From assembly GCF_964656455.1 (NCBI RefSeq), contig NC_135721.1:80146754-80210753 (forward strand): a stretch of DNA of 64,000 nucleotides. Reading direction: 5' to 3'. A model generated the notes under the pieces. It was not told where the DNA came from, made no database searches, and saw only the letters and a list, made by a program, of their open reading frames with translations. How positions within the stretch are numbered: the first letter of the stretch is position 1; every line of letters begins with the position of its first letter. Shown one piece after another: positions 62,601 to 64,000 of the stretch. The stretch comes from Halichoerus grypus. Taxonomy: Eukaryota; Chordata; Mammalia; Carnivora; Phocidae. The translations under genes and the position numbers were made by a program.

Positions 62601-63063
62601 CAAGTGAAATCCCTTCTGTGAACCTCACCTATGTCTTGTATAAACTGGCAGGCAAAAATATCTCACCTCTTTAGAGGCTTTGAGGCCCTGAAATTTCTAA
62701 GATTAAATGAAATATTAGAAGGGATATTGGTTTTGCCTTGTTATTAGGAAGAAAACTAAAATGAATTAAAGTTACAGGGAGGCAGTTTCCAGTGAAACAT
62801 AGAGAAGGGTTTTTTAATAAGGCTGAGTTGTCCAACAACAGCATCAGTAATCCTATGAAGTAGGAGCCCCAAAATAATTCAGGCACAAATTATGTGTGTA
62901 AAGAATCCAGTAAAGCACCTCTGGTCAGCCCAGCACTGCTTGCTTTGGGGAGCCCCCATCCCTGGTCCACTTGACCGCTCACTGTGCCTGCACCTGTGTC
63001 CCCAACAGGCCTTGTGGTCAAAGGTGGCCAATCAGAATCGTTCATCCCTTAGATGATCAGTTC
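59635..63063. other. SH3RF3 upstream flank, no gene seen
   Basis: Mostly unique. 59760-59880 (TGCATTATTTCTTTTTAATC) is a reverse MIR-like relic and 60000-60055 (TTGGCACATAGTATGTGCTC) is a MIR/L2 tail. 61900-62330 looks like an old unclassified repeat. Frames at 60147-60366, 60707-60982 and 61964-62308 have no domain. A divergent non-coding transcript from the SH3RF3 promoter may run through here but cannot be seen. Confidence 0.5.
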
Positions 63064-63078
63064 AGGGCAAGAACTTCT

Positions 63079-63285
63079 TCTTTTTTTTTTTTTTTTTAAG
63101 ATTTTATTTATTTATTTGACAGAGAGAGATGCAGCGAGAGAAGGAACACTAGCAGGGGGAGTGGGAGAGGAAGAAGCAAGCTTCCCATTGAGCAGGGAGC
63201 CCGATGCAGGGCTCCATCCTAGGACCCTGGGATCATGACCTGAGCTGAAGGCAGACGTTTAACGACTGAGCCACCCAGGCGCCCC
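63079..63285 (-). mobile_element. Can-SINE, reverse
   Basis: Long poly-T, AAGATTTTATTTATTTATTT, GAGCAGGGAGCCCGATGCAG and CCACCCAGGCGCCCC. Duplication AGGGCAAGAACTTCT at 63064-63078 against AGGGCAAGCACTTCC at 63286-63300. Confidence 0.94.
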
Positions 63286-63300
63286 AGGGCAAGCACTTCC

Positions 63301-64000
63301 TAGCAGCACCTGAGATTTGGCATATAGATATAGATATTGAAGGAGAGGGGGTTCTCCCTTCCTTTTGGATTCTGAACCTTAAAGATATAGACCCTAAGAT
63401 TTCAGTGGTCACCTTTCCTTTCACGTGTGAAGGCCTGCTAGAGAGTGGGTAGGAGTCCATGAATGAAACTATACCTAGAGCATACATGAACCATTATAAC
63501 CCTGTTTTTACTTAAGATGGTTTGAGCTGGATTTCTGTCACTTGCAACCAAGTGAATTTCACCCAAAACATACCATCCTGTGGCTGCCCAGACCCCATCA
63601 TTAACCTAAGTGCCCAAGTTTAAGACAGGAGCCCACCCTGGAGCCCTCCCTCAACCCAGGCCCTTATATATACCTAATTACCAAATTTTGCAGGTTCCTA
63701 ACATCATAATGGATGTGTATCCCCCAAGTGCCTCCCATTTCCATTTCTTCTCACCATCTCTAACTGGACCATGGCGCTTCTTTCCATAGCCTCCCCTCCT
63801 CCCATCTGCTCCAGAGTCTATGCTGCGGAGCCAGCCTTGCTTCTCAGTGCAGGGCTTCTGCCTTCTCCCAGCTGGTTTTCCATGGGCTGTGACTCTTCAT
63901 CTTCCAAGCTCTTTCCCAAACTTGCACCTTCTTTCCCATGCATGTTACTTGTGCTGTATCTCTCTTCCTATGAAAACCCATCTATCTCACAGACCACCTC
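63301..64000. other. Upstream flank, no gene seen
   Basis: Unique, with a short ATAGATATAGATATTGA repeat at about 63325-63341 and C/T-rich sequence toward the end. No supported frame. Confidence 0.5.

Noticed and set aside
1..64000. CRISPR arrays, operons, prokaryotic elements or a new multigene system
   Set aside because: The repeats are mammalian retroposons and microsatellites; no evenly spaced direct repeats or gene clusters are present.

Overview
The window is nuclear DNA from a carnivoran mammal. Ten tRNA-derived Can-SINEs carry the GGGGCGCCTGGGTGGCTCAG head, the A/B-box-like core, a CT-rich body and an AATAAAATCTT(A)n tail. The subfamily looks like the one common in arctoid caniforms (bears, panda, seals, mustelids); that narrower placement is inference. 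Older mammalian repeats (MIR, L2, MER5A-type, L1) and the absence of dense coding sequence agree.

Only one protein-coding segment is convincing: a 194-codon first coding exon on the minus strand at 57946-57365. It encodes the N-terminus of SH3RF3 (POSH2), a RING-finger E3 ligase scaffold with SH3 domains. It ends in a clean AAG|GTGGGT splice donor and lies in a CpG island (about 57330-59390) that should hold the promoter. Transcription runs leftward, so positions 1-57364 are the start of intron 1. No SH3-coding exon is visible there. Positions above the island are the 5' flank or intergenic DNA.

Layout: 1-24 kb is intron with sparse SINE, MIR, L2, L1 and hAT relics. At 24.2-26.4 kb two 5'-truncated L1 3' ends sit head to head as an inverted pair. 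From 26.4 to 57.3 kb is intron with three clustered SINEs at 28.0-31.1 kb, MIR/L2/MER5A-type relics at 33-44 kb and a long repeat-poor stretch at 44-57 kb. From 57.3 to 59.4 kb is the CpG island with exon 1. From 59.4 to 64 kb is the upstream flank with two SINEs.

I found no RNA gene, CRISPR array, operon or new multigene system. The points most worth checking are the two candidate start codons of SH3RF3 (weak M1, strong M47), an 18-base C run just inside the splice donor, a 330-codon overlapping frame across exon 1, and the inverted L1 pair. Repeat family names come from recognising consensus features by eye, not from a database search, and repeat boundaries without target-site duplications are approximate.
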